Part shown: positions 17,835 to 27,029 of the stretch, piece by piece | Numbering within the stretch: position 1 is the stretch's first letter | How the letters are laid out: the number at the start of each line of letters is the position of its first letter | The notes under the pieces: model-generated | What the model saw: only the letters and a program-made list of their open reading frames with translations | The model's database searches: none | Told to the model about the DNA's origin: nothing | NCBI GenBank assembly: GCA_025363755.1 | Contig: JANYLQ010000029.1 | Coordinates: 1-64,000 of the forward strand | Length of the DNA stretch: 64,000 bases | Source: Hyphomicrobiales bacterium | Lineage (GTDB): Bacteria; Pseudomonadota; Alphaproteobacteria; Rhizobiales; Aestuariivirgaceae | Reading direction: 5' to 3' | Position numbers and translations under genes: made by a program

Positions 17835-18482
17835 ATGACCCAAACTCCAACTGAACGCACACGTGTGAAAAGACTCAACAAACGCGCGCATTATGACGAG
17901 GCCACAATCCATCCCATTTTGGATGCGCAGCCAATGTGTACAGTGGGCTATGTTTTTGGTGGGTCTCCTTATGTAACGCCCACACTGCAATGGCGCGAGG
18001 GCAATCACATTTACTGGCATGGCTCGGCCGCCAGCCGCATGTTGGAAGCTTGCGAAGAAACCCAAGTATGTGTGAATGTAACTTTATTTGATGGCATGGT
18101 GATGGCGCGTTCGGCGTTTAATCATTCCTGCAATTATCGCTCGGTCATGGCCTTTGGTACTGCACATAAAATAACTGATGTTGCAGAAAAAGAGCAGAAG
18201 CTTAAAACTTTTGTCGATCAACTATTTCCAGGCCGCTGGGAAATCCTGCGCAAGATGCAAGCCAAGGAATTGAAAGCCACAACGATTTTGGGCCTAGAGC
18301 TCAACGAAGTTTCAGCCAAAGTGCGCAACGGCCCGCCAGGCGATGATGAAGAAGACTATGCTTTGCCACTCTGGGCTGGGGTTATTCCGATGGTCACGAC
18401 GGTGTTGAAGCCAGTAGATGATCCGCGTTTGATTGCGGGCATGGTTCCACCGGATCATGTGTTGGGGTTTAAGATTGGATGA
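17835..18482 (+). CDS. Pyridoxamine 5'-phosphate oxidase-like flavin protein
   Basis: 215 residues from the ATG at 17835, preceded by GAGAGGA; an earlier in-frame ATG at 17733 has no ribosome site and adds 34 residues of no family character. The split-barrel pattern (PMCTVGYVFGGSPYVTPTLQWREGNHIYWHG then CVNVTLFDGMVMARSAFNHSCNYRSVMAFG) matches the PNPOx-like, NimA-related FMN-binding group. It is probably an FMN or F420-type reductase of unknown substrate. Its stop abuts the convergent NTF2-like gene. Confidence 0.85.
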   Translation: MTQTPTERTRVKRLNKRAHYDEATIHPILDAQPMCTVGYVFGGSPYVTPTLQWREGNHIYWHGSAASRMLEACEETQVCVNVTLFDGMVMARSAFNHSCNYRSVMAFGTAHKITDVAEKEQKLKTFVDQLFPGRWEILRKMQAKELKATTILGLELNEVSAKVRNGPPGDDEEDYALPLWAGVIPMVTTVLKPVDDPRLIAGMVPPDHVLGFKIG

Positions 18483-18842
18483 TCAAGTTTGGTCGCGTAC
18501 TTCAACATACGCGATCAATCCTGCTTCATTGAATGTTGTTACCTGCGTTCCTGCGCGCTCTGATAATTTTCCAGTTTTGACGCTCGTTGTTTTCAATCTC
18601 CAATCTGAGCTGAACGTGTTTGGCCCTATCAACTTAATATTATCATCAACGGAAACTTGATCCGCGAATTCTTCAAAATAAGTTTTGAACGAAGCTATTA
18701 TATTGGCGCGGTCCAATTTTCTTTCGCTCAATCCGCTCGAAACATAAACCGCGTCCTCAGCAAACATCCGCTCGACCTTTTTAAGATCAAAAGCATTTAA
18801 TGCATTGAAATAGAGTCGTAATCGCTCCTCGAGATCACTCAC
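18483..18842 (-). CDS. NTF2-like/SnoaL-type small protein
   Basis: 119 residues with the cone-shaped NTF2 pattern: an N-terminal helix (LEERLRLYFNALNAFDLKKVERMFAEDAVYVSSG), then alternating strands (WRLKTTSVKTG). Such domains act as small-molecule isomerases, hydrolases or binding modules; nothing defines the ligand. It starts inside the last codons of the upstream M20 peptidase gene (8-bp overlap), so it belongs to that operon. Confidence 0.7.
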   Translation of the reverse strand: MSDLEERLRLYFNALNAFDLKKVERMFAEDAVYVSSGLSERKLDRANIIASFKTYFEEFADQVSVDDNIKLIGPNTFSSDWRLKTTSVKTGKLSERAGTQVTTFNEAGLIAYVEVRDQT

Positions 18843-20229
18843 CCAAAGCGCCCATTATTCTTATCCAGCTTTTAATTCCGCGCTGAAAGCTTGAGACATT
18901 ATATTTTTCATTGGGGCTATGAATGGCGTCGTCATTCAAACCGAAGCCGACCAACACTGAATCCATGCCAAGAATGTCTTTGAAACAGCGCACGATGGGA
19001 ATCGATCCGCCAGAACCCATGAGTACAGCCTCTTTTTTGAACTCGGTTTTGAGTGCGGCAGAAGATTTTTGGATAAACATATTGTCCTCAGAAATTTCTG
19101 ACGCGGGGCTGCCGCCACCGTGGCCGGAGAATGTGATCACTGCATCTTTGGGCATTTGTTTCTTTGCGAAAGCTTGGAAGGCGGCCAAAACCTTTTTTGG
19201 ATTTTGCTTACCAACCAAGCGGAAGGTGAGTTTCGCGTGGGCTTTGGAAGGGATCACAGTCTTGCCGCCTGCCCCGGTGTAGCCGCCCCAAATGCCATTC
19301 ACTTCAGCAGTTGGCCTTGACCAGATAAGTTCAATTACGCTGCGCCCTTTTTCACCTGCCGCAGATTTCAAACCGACCGCGCCTAAAAACTTCTTTTCTG
19401 AAAATTTCAGCGAAGCCCATTGCTTCTTCACAGCTTTGGGCAATTCGGCAACGCCAGTATAAAAGCCGGGGATGGCCACGCGCCCATTTTTATCATGCAG
19501 GGCTGCAATCAATTTTGACATTGCTCTGATCGGGTTCATCGCCGCGCCGCCATACATGCCAGAATGTAAATCAATCGACGGCGAGGTTATGATGATTTCC
19601 TCATGCACCAGCCCGCGCAAACGCGTGGTGATGGCTGGGGTTTTTGCGTCCCACATATTGGTGTCGCAGACAAATGCGACATCACAGGACAATTCGGCTT
19701 TGTTGGCTTTGAGAAACGGGATCAACGAGGGTGAACCGGACTCTTCTTCGCCTTCAATCAGGAATGTGGCGTTGATCGGCACTGATCCTGTAGTGGTGAT
19801 CCAAGCTCTAGCCGCCTCCACAAAAGTCATCAGCTGGCCTTTGTCATCGGCGGTGCCGCGCCCATAAATGCGCTCAACACCGTCTTTGTCTTTCTTTAAT
19901 GTCGGTTCGAAGGGCTTGGTGTGCCACAAGTCTACTGGGTCAACGGGTTGCATGTCATAATGGCCATAGAACAAAACATGCGGGGTTTTTGCGGTGGCTG
20001 TTTTTGATTTATAGTGGGCCACGATCATCGGGTGGCCGCCGGTTGGGCGGGCAGCTGCGTCAAAGCCCATAGCCTTCAGCTCGGCCACCAAAACATCGGC
20101 GGCCTCTGCACAATGTTGCTTATAGGCCGGATCGGTGGAAATTGATGGGATGCGCAGCAAGGTGAAAAGCCGCGCCATGCTGGCCTGAAAACCCTGCTCT
20201 GCGTTGGCCAAAACTTTATCGACGCTCAT
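18835..20229 (-). CDS. M20 family metallo-dipeptidase (copy 2)
   Basis: 464 residues with the M20 di-zinc pattern: FYGHYDMQPVDP, GRGTADDKGQ, LIEGEEESGSP, DTNMW and a C-terminal histidine context DDAIHSPNEKY. The dimerisation domain sits in between (ETIIITSPSIDLHSGMYGG-like). This matches the carnosinase/CNDP-like peptidases that cut dipeptides in the cytoplasm. It overlaps copy 1 by 4 bp and is clearly a paralogue from a tandem duplication. Confidence 0.93.
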   Translation of the reverse strand: MSVDKVLANAEQGFQASMARLFTLLRIPSISTDPAYKQHCAEAADVLVAELKAMGFDAAARPTGGHPMIVAHYKSKTATAKTPHVLFYGHYDMQPVDPVDLWHTKPFEPTLKKDKDGVERIYGRGTADDKGQLMTFVEAARAWITTTGSVPINATFLIEGEEESGSPSLIPFLKANKAELSCDVAFVCDTNMWDAKTPAITTRLRGLVHEEIIITSPSIDLHSGMYGGAAMNPIRAMSKLIAALHDKNGRVAIPGFYTGVAELPKAVKKQWASLKFSEKKFLGAVGLKSAAGEKGRSVIELIWSRPTAEVNGIWGGYTGAGGKTVIPSKAHAKLTFRLVGKQNPKKVLAAFQAFAKKQMPKDAVITFSGHGGGSPASEISEDNMFIQKSSAALKTEFKKEAVLMGSGGSIPIVRCFKDILGMDSVLVGFGLNDDAIHSPNEKYNVSSFQRGIKSWIRIMGALGE

Positions 20230-21653
20230 TTATGATCTCCATTGGCAATTTCATTGATCAGGCGCGCCCAACTGCGCATGCCTTTGTGATAGCTTTCAAC
20301 ATCATATTTTTCATTGGGGCTATGGACTGCATCGTCCTGCCGCGCAAAGCCGATCATTAAACAGTCTAACCCTAAATGTTCCCGAAAGCTTTGTACCACC
20401 GGGATCGATCCGCCAGAGCCTGTGAGCGCTGCGGCCTTGTTCCATTCAGCTTCAAGCGCGACGCGTGCAGCTTTCACCCATTTGCTGTTTTCCGAAACGC
20501 TGATGCCGCTGCTGTCACCGCCTTGATCGACGAACCTAATTTTGCAGTTAGATGGCAATTGTGCCTTCATATATTTGCGGAATGCAGCATGAATCTTTTT
20601 TGGATTCTGACCTTCGACCAACCGGAAGGTAAGCTTTGCCGTGGCGGTTGAAGGCAACACAGTTTTGGCTCCAGCCCCACGATAGCCGCCATAAATACCG
20701 TTCACCTCAGCGGTCGGTCTGGCCCAAAGCTGCTCAAGCAATGTGTAGCCCTTTTCACCAGAAGGATGTTTCAGGCCAACTGCGCCCAAAAACTCATTCT
20801 TGTTAAACTTCAGCTTCTGCCATTGTATCTTTCGCGCGGCGGAAACCGGTTTCACACCTTCATAAAACCCTGGAATAGTGATGCGGCCATTTTTATCGTG
20901 CAGGTTGGCCAGCAATTTGGCCAGAACTTTGATCGGGTTCACCGCTGGCCCGCCATAATAGCCAGAGTGCAAATCAATGCGCGGTCCTTGGATTTCAATT
21001 TCCTCGGCAATGCAGCCGCGCAGCGCTGTAGTTATGGCGGGCGTTTTATTATCCCACATTTCAGTGTCACAAATGAAAACGATGTCGGCTTCAAACAACT
21101 CACGGTTCTTGGCCAAAAATCGATCAAGGTGGCTGGTGTCGCCCTCCTCATCGCCTTCCAGTAAAACCGTCAGATTGAACGGTAGTTCGCCGTGAGTTTT
21201 TATCCACGCCTTGCTGGCTTCTAAGAACGTGAGCAGTTGGCCCTTATCGTCAGCGGCACCTCGGGCAAAAAACGCATCTTGTCCACGCTCGCCTTTGCGC
21301 TTTTCTGGCTCAAATGGCGGGCTCGTCCACAAATCGAAAGGTTCGGCAGGCTGAACATCATAATGACCGTAAAACAAAACATGTGGCTTGCCCGCCAATT
21401 GTTGGGATTTGCCTATGACCACAGGACGGCCGGTGGTTTCGTGTTGGCTCGCCTGAATGCCAAAGCCTTTAAGGTAGTCCACAAGCCAGCTCGCAGCCTT
21501 GGCGCACTCTGCGTTATAGGACGGATCGGTGCCCACGCTGGCAAACCGCAACAGCTCAAACAAAGTGTCGCAGCTGTGCTTGAAATTGCTGTCAATCAGG
21601 TTCAGGACGGGTTGAAGTTCTTGCATGCGTTTAGCGAATCCATCAGTGTTCAA
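20226..21653 (-). CDS. M20 family metallo-dipeptidase (copy 1)
   Basis: 475 residues, same architecture as its downstream neighbour: FYGHYDVQPAEP, ARGAADDKGQ, LLEGDEEGDTS, DTEMWDNKTPAIT and DDAVHSPNEKY. The first metal-binding stretch reads ARGAADDKGQ where copy 2 has GRGTADDKGQ, but the ligating Asp is kept. It is first in a three-gene minus-strand unit (M20, M20, NTF2-like). It faces the SLC13 transporter gene across 44 bp, so uptake and peptide breakdown may share a control region. Confidence 0.93.
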   Translation of the reverse strand: MNTDGFAKRMQELQPVLNLIDSNFKHSCDTLFELLRFASVGTDPSYNAECAKAASWLVDYLKGFGIQASQHETTGRPVVIGKSQQLAGKPHVLFYGHYDVQPAEPFDLWTSPPFEPEKRKGERGQDAFFARGAADDKGQLLTFLEASKAWIKTHGELPFNLTVLLEGDEEGDTSHLDRFLAKNRELFEADIVFICDTEMWDNKTPAITTALRGCIAEEIEIQGPRIDLHSGYYGGPAVNPIKVLAKLLANLHDKNGRITIPGFYEGVKPVSAARKIQWQKLKFNKNEFLGAVGLKHPSGEKGYTLLEQLWARPTAEVNGIYGGYRGAGAKTVLPSTATAKLTFRLVEGQNPKKIHAAFRKYMKAQLPSNCKIRFVDQGGDSSGISVSENSKWVKAARVALEAEWNKAAALTGSGGSIPVVQSFREHLGLDCLMIGFARQDDAVHSPNEKYDVESYHKGMRSWARLINEIANGDHK

Positions 21654-21697
21654 ATCAGTCTAGCCCAGCCAGGGGCGAAATACCAAAACGGCCTAAT

Positions 21698-23266
21698 ATG
21701 ATAACAGAAACGCCAGCATCAGCACCAGCGCACGGCTTTGTTTTAGCCCGTGACAGTTTGCTTGCGCATGCGCCTGCGTCTCGTCTGCGCCGGTTCCGTC
21801 GCAAGGGTTATCAGCGCTACCGCCTGATGGTCTCCAACATCGATCTTTCGCTGCTGTGGAAGCGGCGCTGGTTCATCATAACAATGATGGTCGGCTTCTC
21901 GATGATGTCACTGCCTCTGCCTTCGGGTTTGACCCATAATGGGCTGATCGTTTTGTCAATGTCGGTCATGGCCACTATGCTCTTTATCAGCGAAGCTGTG
22001 CCCCTGCCCACGGTGCCGCTGCTGATTATCGTTGGTGAAGTGATTTTGCTCAAGGTCGACCCCACAAAAGTGGCACAGAGTTTGATGACGGATTCTGTTT
22101 TGTTCATTATGGGCTCACTGATGCTGGCGGTGGCCGTCGTGAAGCAGCGACTGGACAAGCGCATCGCTTGGTGGATCGTACGCATGACGGGCACCAACGT
22201 CTACTGGATCAGTTTTGGCATCACCACTGTGTGCGGTGTGCTCGCAGCGTTTATTGGTGAGCATACCGTGGCCGCCATGATGTTGCCTGTGGGTGTAACA
22301 TTGATCACGCTGACGTCGAATGATCCGAAGAAAGTTCACAACCTTGCAGCTGTGATTTTGTTTTCAATTTCATATGGCTGTTCGATCGCTGGTGTTGCAA
22401 CTCCTTCGGGCGGTGCGCGCAATGCTATTATGATCAGTTATTGGAAAGACTTTTTCTACAATCCTGCTGATCCGGACACCAATCGCTATCTCATGGATTA
22501 TGTGCATTGGGCCATTTATGCGTTTCCAATGTTCATTGCGCGGCTCCCGATTGTTGGCTTACTTTTGATTTTCACCTTCAAACCTGAAACGATTGATATG
22601 TCGCGCGCCATTAGCCGCCTGCGCACGCAGGTTTCAATGCAAGGGCCAATGCGCGGATCAGAATGGATGACTATCCTGATCTTCTTGGCAACAATCATTT
22701 GTTGGGTTCTTTTTTCGGCGCAATTGGGACTGGGCGTCATTGCAATTGCGGGCACGGCGGCGTTCCTGATTTTTGGGCTGGTGCGCTGGGAAGATATCAA
22801 TGCTGGCGTGAACTGGGGGGTGGTTTTGCTTTATGCAGCGGCAATTTCATTGGGCGTGGAAATGAAAGCCACAGGCGCTGCTGAATGGGTGGCGGGAAGT
22901 GTTATCCAAGGCATGGCTGCCATTGGTGCTGGTAGTGACTTTGGCTTTAATGTTGCCATCTCGTTTTTGACCATTGGTGTTTCGAATACGATGACAGCAG
23001 GTGCAGCTGTGGCCGTTTTAGCACCCATCGTTTTGAAGACAGCCGTTGCCGCTGGCGAAGATCCACTCCGCGCAGGATTCCTCACCGCGATTTCCTCAGC
23101 CTTTGGTTATCTCACACCTGCGGCGCAACCAGCCTTCACTATTATTTATGCATCGGGCTATCTCAAAGGATCAGATTTCTTTAAGATAGGTATTCGGATG
23201 ATGATCATATCGATTGTCGTTTTATTATTGACCGCCACATTCTATTGGCCACTATTGCCACATTAA
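21698..23266 (+). CDS. SLC13/DASS family anion:sodium symporter
   Basis: 522 residues. After about 60 basic, soluble N-terminal residues come about eleven membrane segments. The family signatures are visible as GEHTVAAMMLPVG in the first half and SNTMTAGAAVAVLAPIVL in the second; these are the SNT-type hairpins that bind Na+ and a dicarboxylate or sulphate. The exact anion is not predictable. It is first in a plus-strand unit with the USP and GST genes. Confidence 0.9.
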   Translation: MITETPASAPAHGFVLARDSLLAHAPASRLRRFRRKGYQRYRLMVSNIDLSLLWKRRWFIITMMVGFSMMSLPLPSGLTHNGLIVLSMSVMATMLFISEAVPLPTVPLLIIVGEVILLKVDPTKVAQSLMTDSVLFIMGSLMLAVAVVKQRLDKRIAWWIVRMTGTNVYWISFGITTVCGVLAAFIGEHTVAAMMLPVGVTLITLTSNDPKKVHNLAAVILFSISYGCSIAGVATPSGGARNAIMISYWKDFFYNPADPDTNRYLMDYVHWAIYAFPMFIARLPIVGLLLIFTFKPETIDMSRAISRLRTQVSMQGPMRGSEWMTILIFLATIICWVLFSAQLGLGVIAIAGTAAFLIFGLVRWEDINAGVNWGVVLLYAAAISLGVEMKATGAAEWVAGSVIQGMAAIGAGSDFGFNVAISFLTIGVSNTMTAGAAVAVLAPIVLKTAVAAGEDPLRAGFLTAISSAFGYLTPAAQPAFTIIYASGYLKGSDFFKIGIRMMIISIVVLLLTATFYWPLLPH

Positions 23267-23280
23267 CAGCGCGGAGATTT

Positions 23281-24297
23281 ATGACTTTAAGTTTGTTCAA
23301 ACGCACGCAACTATCAGACCGCCAAGAAGCAGCGGTTCAAAAAACCTTGTCGCATTTGCGTAACCAAAGGCGCAATCGGTTTCGCATTCTGGCTTGCATT
23401 GATGGCAGCGATGAATCTTTTGTCACCGTGCGCGCTGCTGCGGCCTTGGCGGCAACAAATGATAGCGACATCATCGTTCTTTACGTTCGCCCCATCGATC
23501 AAGGTCTTCATTCAGGGGGGTTACAAGTGCGGCTGGCGCGGCAGAACATGATGGACGCAGGTTTCGAATTGCCGGGCGTTTCCTATTTGAAACGCGCACT
23601 TGAAGTTTTGAAAGAGGCCGGGGTTGATGCCGAAAGCTGGCCCCGTGAAATCGAACATCAAGACGCATGGGGCGACCCTGCGGGCGACAACAAAGCCGAA
23701 TATCGTAGCCCTGAAGGGCGCAGTGTCGTTTTAAAATTGAAAACCGCGCCCGACGTCGCGGTGGGCATTCTCGATCAATATGAACTAGGTCCCTATAATC
23801 TGATGATACTGGGCGAACCTTCGCGCTGGCGCAGCGAGTTCAAGGCGTTCTTTGATGCGGGTATCGTGCAGACGGTAACGACTATGGCCCCCTGCTCAGT
23901 TCTGGTGGCAAGGCCTTCTCGCGAGCGCAAAGGGTTTTTCATTTGCACGGACGGCACATCGCGTTCGATGCAGGCGGTGCGCCGCGCTGCAGTTCTGGCT
24001 CATGTCATGGGGGAACCCATTACGCTTTACACCGTGGCGAGCGATGAGAGTGCCAGACCTGCAGCAGAAGAAGCGGTCGCAAATGCTAAGGCTTTGCTGA
24101 AGGCCATGAAAATTCCAGTTGTTGAAACCAAAGTTGGAATTGGAAACGCTTCCCAAGAAATCGTTGAAGCTGGCTCGAGCTATAATGTCATCGTGGTGTC
24201 CGATGAAGGCCGCAGCCGCGTGCAGCGCCTTATCAAAGGCTCAATTGCCTCTGATGTTGTGCGCGGTGCAAGGACAAGTGTTTTGGATGTGCGGTGA
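23281..24297 (+). CDS. Tandem-domain universal stress protein
   Basis: 338 residues from the ATG at 23281, which has GCGGAG just upstream; an earlier in-frame ATG at 23245 lies inside the SLC13 gene and is less likely. Two USP domains are visible. The first begins RILACIDGSDES and ends MAPCSVLVARP; the second begins GFFICTDGTSRS and ends GARTSVLDVR. The nucleotide-binding G-x2-G-x9-GS/T pattern is not clean in either, so ATP binding is uncertain. It sits 14 bp after the transporter, an arrangement often seen when a USP tunes a membrane carrier. Confidence 0.8.
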   Translation: MTLSLFKRTQLSDRQEAAVQKTLSHLRNQRRNRFRILACIDGSDESFVTVRAAAALAATNDSDIIVLYVRPIDQGLHSGGLQVRLARQNMMDAGFELPGVSYLKRALEVLKEAGVDAESWPREIEHQDAWGDPAGDNKAEYRSPEGRSVVLKLKTAPDVAVGILDQYELGPYNLMILGEPSRWRSEFKAFFDAGIVQTVTTMAPCSVLVARPSRERKGFFICTDGTSRSMQAVRRAAVLAHVMGEPITLYTVASDESARPAAEEAVANAKALLKAMKIPVVETKVGIGNASQEIVEAGSSYNVIVVSDEGRSRVQRLIKGSIASDVVRGARTSVLDVR

Positions 24298-24920
24298 TGG
24301 ACGACTATCAACTCTATTGCTTCGGTGAATCCGGCAATGCCTATAAAGCGGCATTGATGCTCGAGTTGACGGGCCAGAAATGGAAACCGATCTTTGTGGA
24401 TTTTTTCAATGGCGAGACGCGAAACCCTAAATATCGCACCAATATAAATTCGATGGGCGAAGTTCCGGTTCTTCTTCACGGTGAAAGGAAACTCACGCAG
24501 TCGGGTGTTATCCTTGATTATTTGGCAGAGCAAACGCGTAAATTCGGCCCCAAGAGCGAGGACGAACGTCGCGAGATTTTGCGCTGGACGCTTTTTGATA
24601 ATCACAAATTTACAGGTTACATCGCGACGCTTCGCTATATGATTTCTTTGGCCAAGACAGGCGAAACACCCGTCACCGAGTTTTTGCGCGGGCGCGTGTT
24701 AAACAGTTTGAAGATTGTGAATGGCCATTTAAGCGCACAAGATTTTCTCATCGGCAGGCGCATGACCATCGCCGATTTATCGCTCTGCGGTTATTTGTTT
24801 TATGGCGAAGAACTGCCATTTAACTTGGCCGATTATCCAAAAGTCGAAAATTGGCTCGACCGGATCAAAAGTGTTCCCGGATGGAAACACCCCTATGATC
24901 TGATGCCGCGTAAGCCTTAA
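24297..24920 (+). CDS. Glutathione S-transferase family protein
   Basis: 207 residues from the ATG at 24297, which overlaps the last base of the USP stop; a GTG one codon upstream is the alternative. It has an N-terminal thioredoxin fold (YQLYCFGESGNAYKAALMLEL, GEVPVLLHGE and LTQSGVILDYL, the glutathione-binding SGVI) and an all-helical C-terminal half (RRMTIADLSLCGYL). It conjugates or reduces with glutathione; the substrate is unknown. The stop shares 4 bp with the convergent hypothetical gene. Confidence 0.9.
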   Translation: MDDYQLYCFGESGNAYKAALMLELTGQKWKPIFVDFFNGETRNPKYRTNINSMGEVPVLLHGERKLTQSGVILDYLAEQTRKFGPKSEDERREILRWTLFDNHKFTGYIATLRYMISLAKTGETPVTEFLRGRVLNSLKIVNGHLSAQDFLIGRRMTIADLSLCGYLFYGEELPFNLADYPKVENWLDRIKSVPGWKHPYDLMPRKP

Positions 24921-25657
24921 GCGTCAGGCTCTTCGGTTGAATCGATATACTCATTCAAATGTTCGAGGTTTTCAAAGCGCATCCAGCCCTCGTCTGTTTC
25001 AGCTTCAACTGTTTCATCCGAGAGAATGCGCGCTGGGCGACCACGGATGATTTTTTCTTCGACGACATAAAGTTCGGGGTCTGCTCCGGCGGCATTTTCT
25101 TCGTCGGCTGCTGCTATAGCGGCAACGGTTGGTTCAGATGACGCGTTGTGCGAAAGTTCTGGGTGGTCGTCTGTCGCTGTCATGCTGTCCATTCCGCCCA
25201 ATGCTTTTTTGATATCGGCTTTGGCTTCATCGAGGGCTGCAATTGTATCTGCCACACTGGATTTTGTGGTTTCAGCTGTTGCTGAAGCAGAACTTGCAAC
25301 AACTGCGGCGGTTGCAGCAGTGGCACTCGCCGCTTTACGACCAAAACGATCTGGTGTTTGGAATGGTGCTTTTTCTTCGACTGTTTCTGTGGTTGTCTCA
25401 ACTTCGATTTCGGTTTTGGCAGCTTTAATCAACTCGCCTACAGTTTCGGCTCTTTGGGCCACCTTGCTGCCGGTCCGCAAAGCATCAATCACCCCGCCGA
25501 GACCGAGGCTCAATACGCCCCCGACAAAGAGAATGGCAGCTGTATCTGGCAAAATGCCATAGGCTTGCATTTTTCCAGGTGAAAGGGTTGTCATCAACGC
25601 GAGAGCAACACCCGCCGCGGCCAACAATATGCCAAGTAACCACATTAATTTTGACAT
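24917..25657 (-). CDS. Hypothetical inner-membrane protein with long acidic tail
   Basis: 246 residues; I do not recognise a named family. Two hydrophobic helices occupy residues 4-25 and 38-60 (LLGILLAAAGVALALM, AAILFVGGVLSLGLGGVI). A low-complexity, Ala/Thr/Glu-rich region follows (about 85-190), strongly acidic and probably disordered. The C-terminal block from about 200 is more ordered (LYVVEEKIIRGRPARIL and EGWMRFENLEHLNEYID). The tail should face the cytoplasm. It is a single gene with 99 bp of non-coding sequence upstream before the Mrp gene end. Confidence 0.7.
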   Translation of the reverse strand: MSKLMWLLGILLAAAGVALALMTTLSPGKMQAYGILPDTAAILFVGGVLSLGLGGVIDALRTGSKVAQRAETVGELIKAAKTEIEVETTTETVEEKAPFQTPDRFGRKAASATAATAAVVASSASATAETTKSSVADTIAALDEAKADIKKALGGMDSMTATDDHPELSHNASSEPTVAAIAAADEENAAGADPELYVVEEKIIRGRPARILSDETVEAETDEGWMRFENLEHLNEYIDSTEEPDA

Positions 25658-25756
25658 CGTAATTCCCCTCTCAGTCCGAATCGTTTGTTCAAGCGCTCAA
25701 TTTTCAATTGAAGCCTGACTGTCGTTAACATTTTGTGAAGCATAAATGGAACAGTT

Positions 25757-26872
25757 TCAAGCTTCGAATATGATTTTTGGGGCAGGTTTTAGTCCAGAAC
25801 CGCCCTCCAACGCCGCCCAAATCTGCTTTGCAATGGCAATATAGGTTGCCGTGTGGGGTGAATCTGGCTGGCTGACAACGATGGGTTCACCAGAATCCGA
25901 GCGTTGGCGCAGTTCCAAATCGAGTGGAATTTCACCCAAAAACGGCACACCCAGCTTGATGGCTTCAGCTTTGGCACCACCATGCGAGAAAATTTCATGG
26001 CGTTTGCCGCACCCATCGCAGATGAAATAGCTCATATTCTCAATAATGCCCAACAGAGGCACGTTGACCTTCTTGAACATGTTGATGCCCTTGCGCGCAT
26101 CCAGCAAAGCCAAGTCTTGCGGCGTCGAAACAATCACAGCTCCCGACAAGGGTGTTTGCTGAGCGATGGTGAGTTGGCTGTCGCCGGTTCCTGGGGGCAT
26201 GTCGATCACCATCACATCAGTGTCGGACCAAGATACTTCACGCAACAATTGTGTAAGTGCCGACATTACCATCGGCCCGCGCCAGATCATGGCCGTGTCT
26301 TCATCAACAAGAAAACCAATGGAGGCCACTTCAACACCAAAGCGCTGCATGGGCTTCATGCGCTTGCCTTCAGCATCACTGGCCTCGGGCCTGCCACTTA
26401 TGCCAAATAATTTTGGCATAGAGGGGCCGTAAACATCGGCGTCAAGCACAGCTACTTTCAAACCAATGGATTTAAGCGCCAAAGCCAGATTAATAGCGGT
26501 CGTAGATTTACCAACGCCGCCCTTGCCAGAAGCAACGGCAATCAGATGTTTAACACCGGGAATACCATTGCGCAAATTTTGCGCCGAGCTGACTTTTGGG
26601 CCAGGCTCACGCGGTGGTGCGCGTTCGGCAGTAAGAGCCACAATAGCTTTCGTTACACCAGGCATAGCGCTGACTGCTTTTTGCACGAAGACCTGAAGTT
26701 GTTCCATGCTCTTGATATGTTGCGGGTCGGCATTCAGTGCAAACATAACTTGGCCGCCTTGGATGGCGATTTCAGAAACCAATCCCGCACCCACAATATT
26801 GCCGCGCCCATCAGGGGCAGCGATGCGCTTCAACTCAGCAAGCACTTGTTCTTTGGTCACATCAGGCATCAT
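25757..26872 (-). CDS. Mrp/NBP35 family iron-sulphur carrier ATPase
   Basis: 371 residues. The N-terminal MIP18-like domain (residues 1-80) is followed by a P-loop NTPase with a deviant Walker A GKGGVGKST at 116-124. The cluster-binding CxxC is C285/C288 (CDGC). Family members (ApbC/Mrp) bind a bridging 4Fe-4S cluster and pass it to apo-proteins in the cytoplasm. Such a carrier suits a cell rich in Fe-S enzymes (BchLNB, MoaA, sarcosine pathway), but no linkage is shown by the sequence. Confidence 0.93.
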   Translation of the reverse strand: MMPDVTKEQVLAELKRIAAPDGRGNIVGAGLVSEIAIQGGQVMFALNADPQHIKSMEQLQVFVQKAVSAMPGVTKAIVALTAERAPPREPGPKVSSAQNLRNGIPGVKHLIAVASGKGGVGKSTTAINLALALKSIGLKVAVLDADVYGPSMPKLFGISGRPEASDAEGKRMKPMQRFGVEVASIGFLVDEDTAMIWRGPMVMSALTQLLREVSWSDTDVMVIDMPPGTGDSQLTIAQQTPLSGAVIVSTPQDLALLDARKGINMFKKVNVPLLGIIENMSYFICDGCGKRHEIFSHGGAKAEAIKLGVPFLGEIPLDLELRQRSDSGEPIVVSQPDSPHTATYIAIAKQIWAALEGGSGLKPAPKIIFEA

Positions 26873-27029
26873 GGTTTCCGATTTATGAATTCATGGCGTT
26901 TCTATAGTTGTTTTCATCGTCACTCGCTAGTGAACAGTGGAATTGTCTCAATATTTACCCAATTCAAACATCTGAAATTAGATAATTTTTGATAACCAAA
27001 CCGCTTGATCTCAATAGGGATGTTCGATC

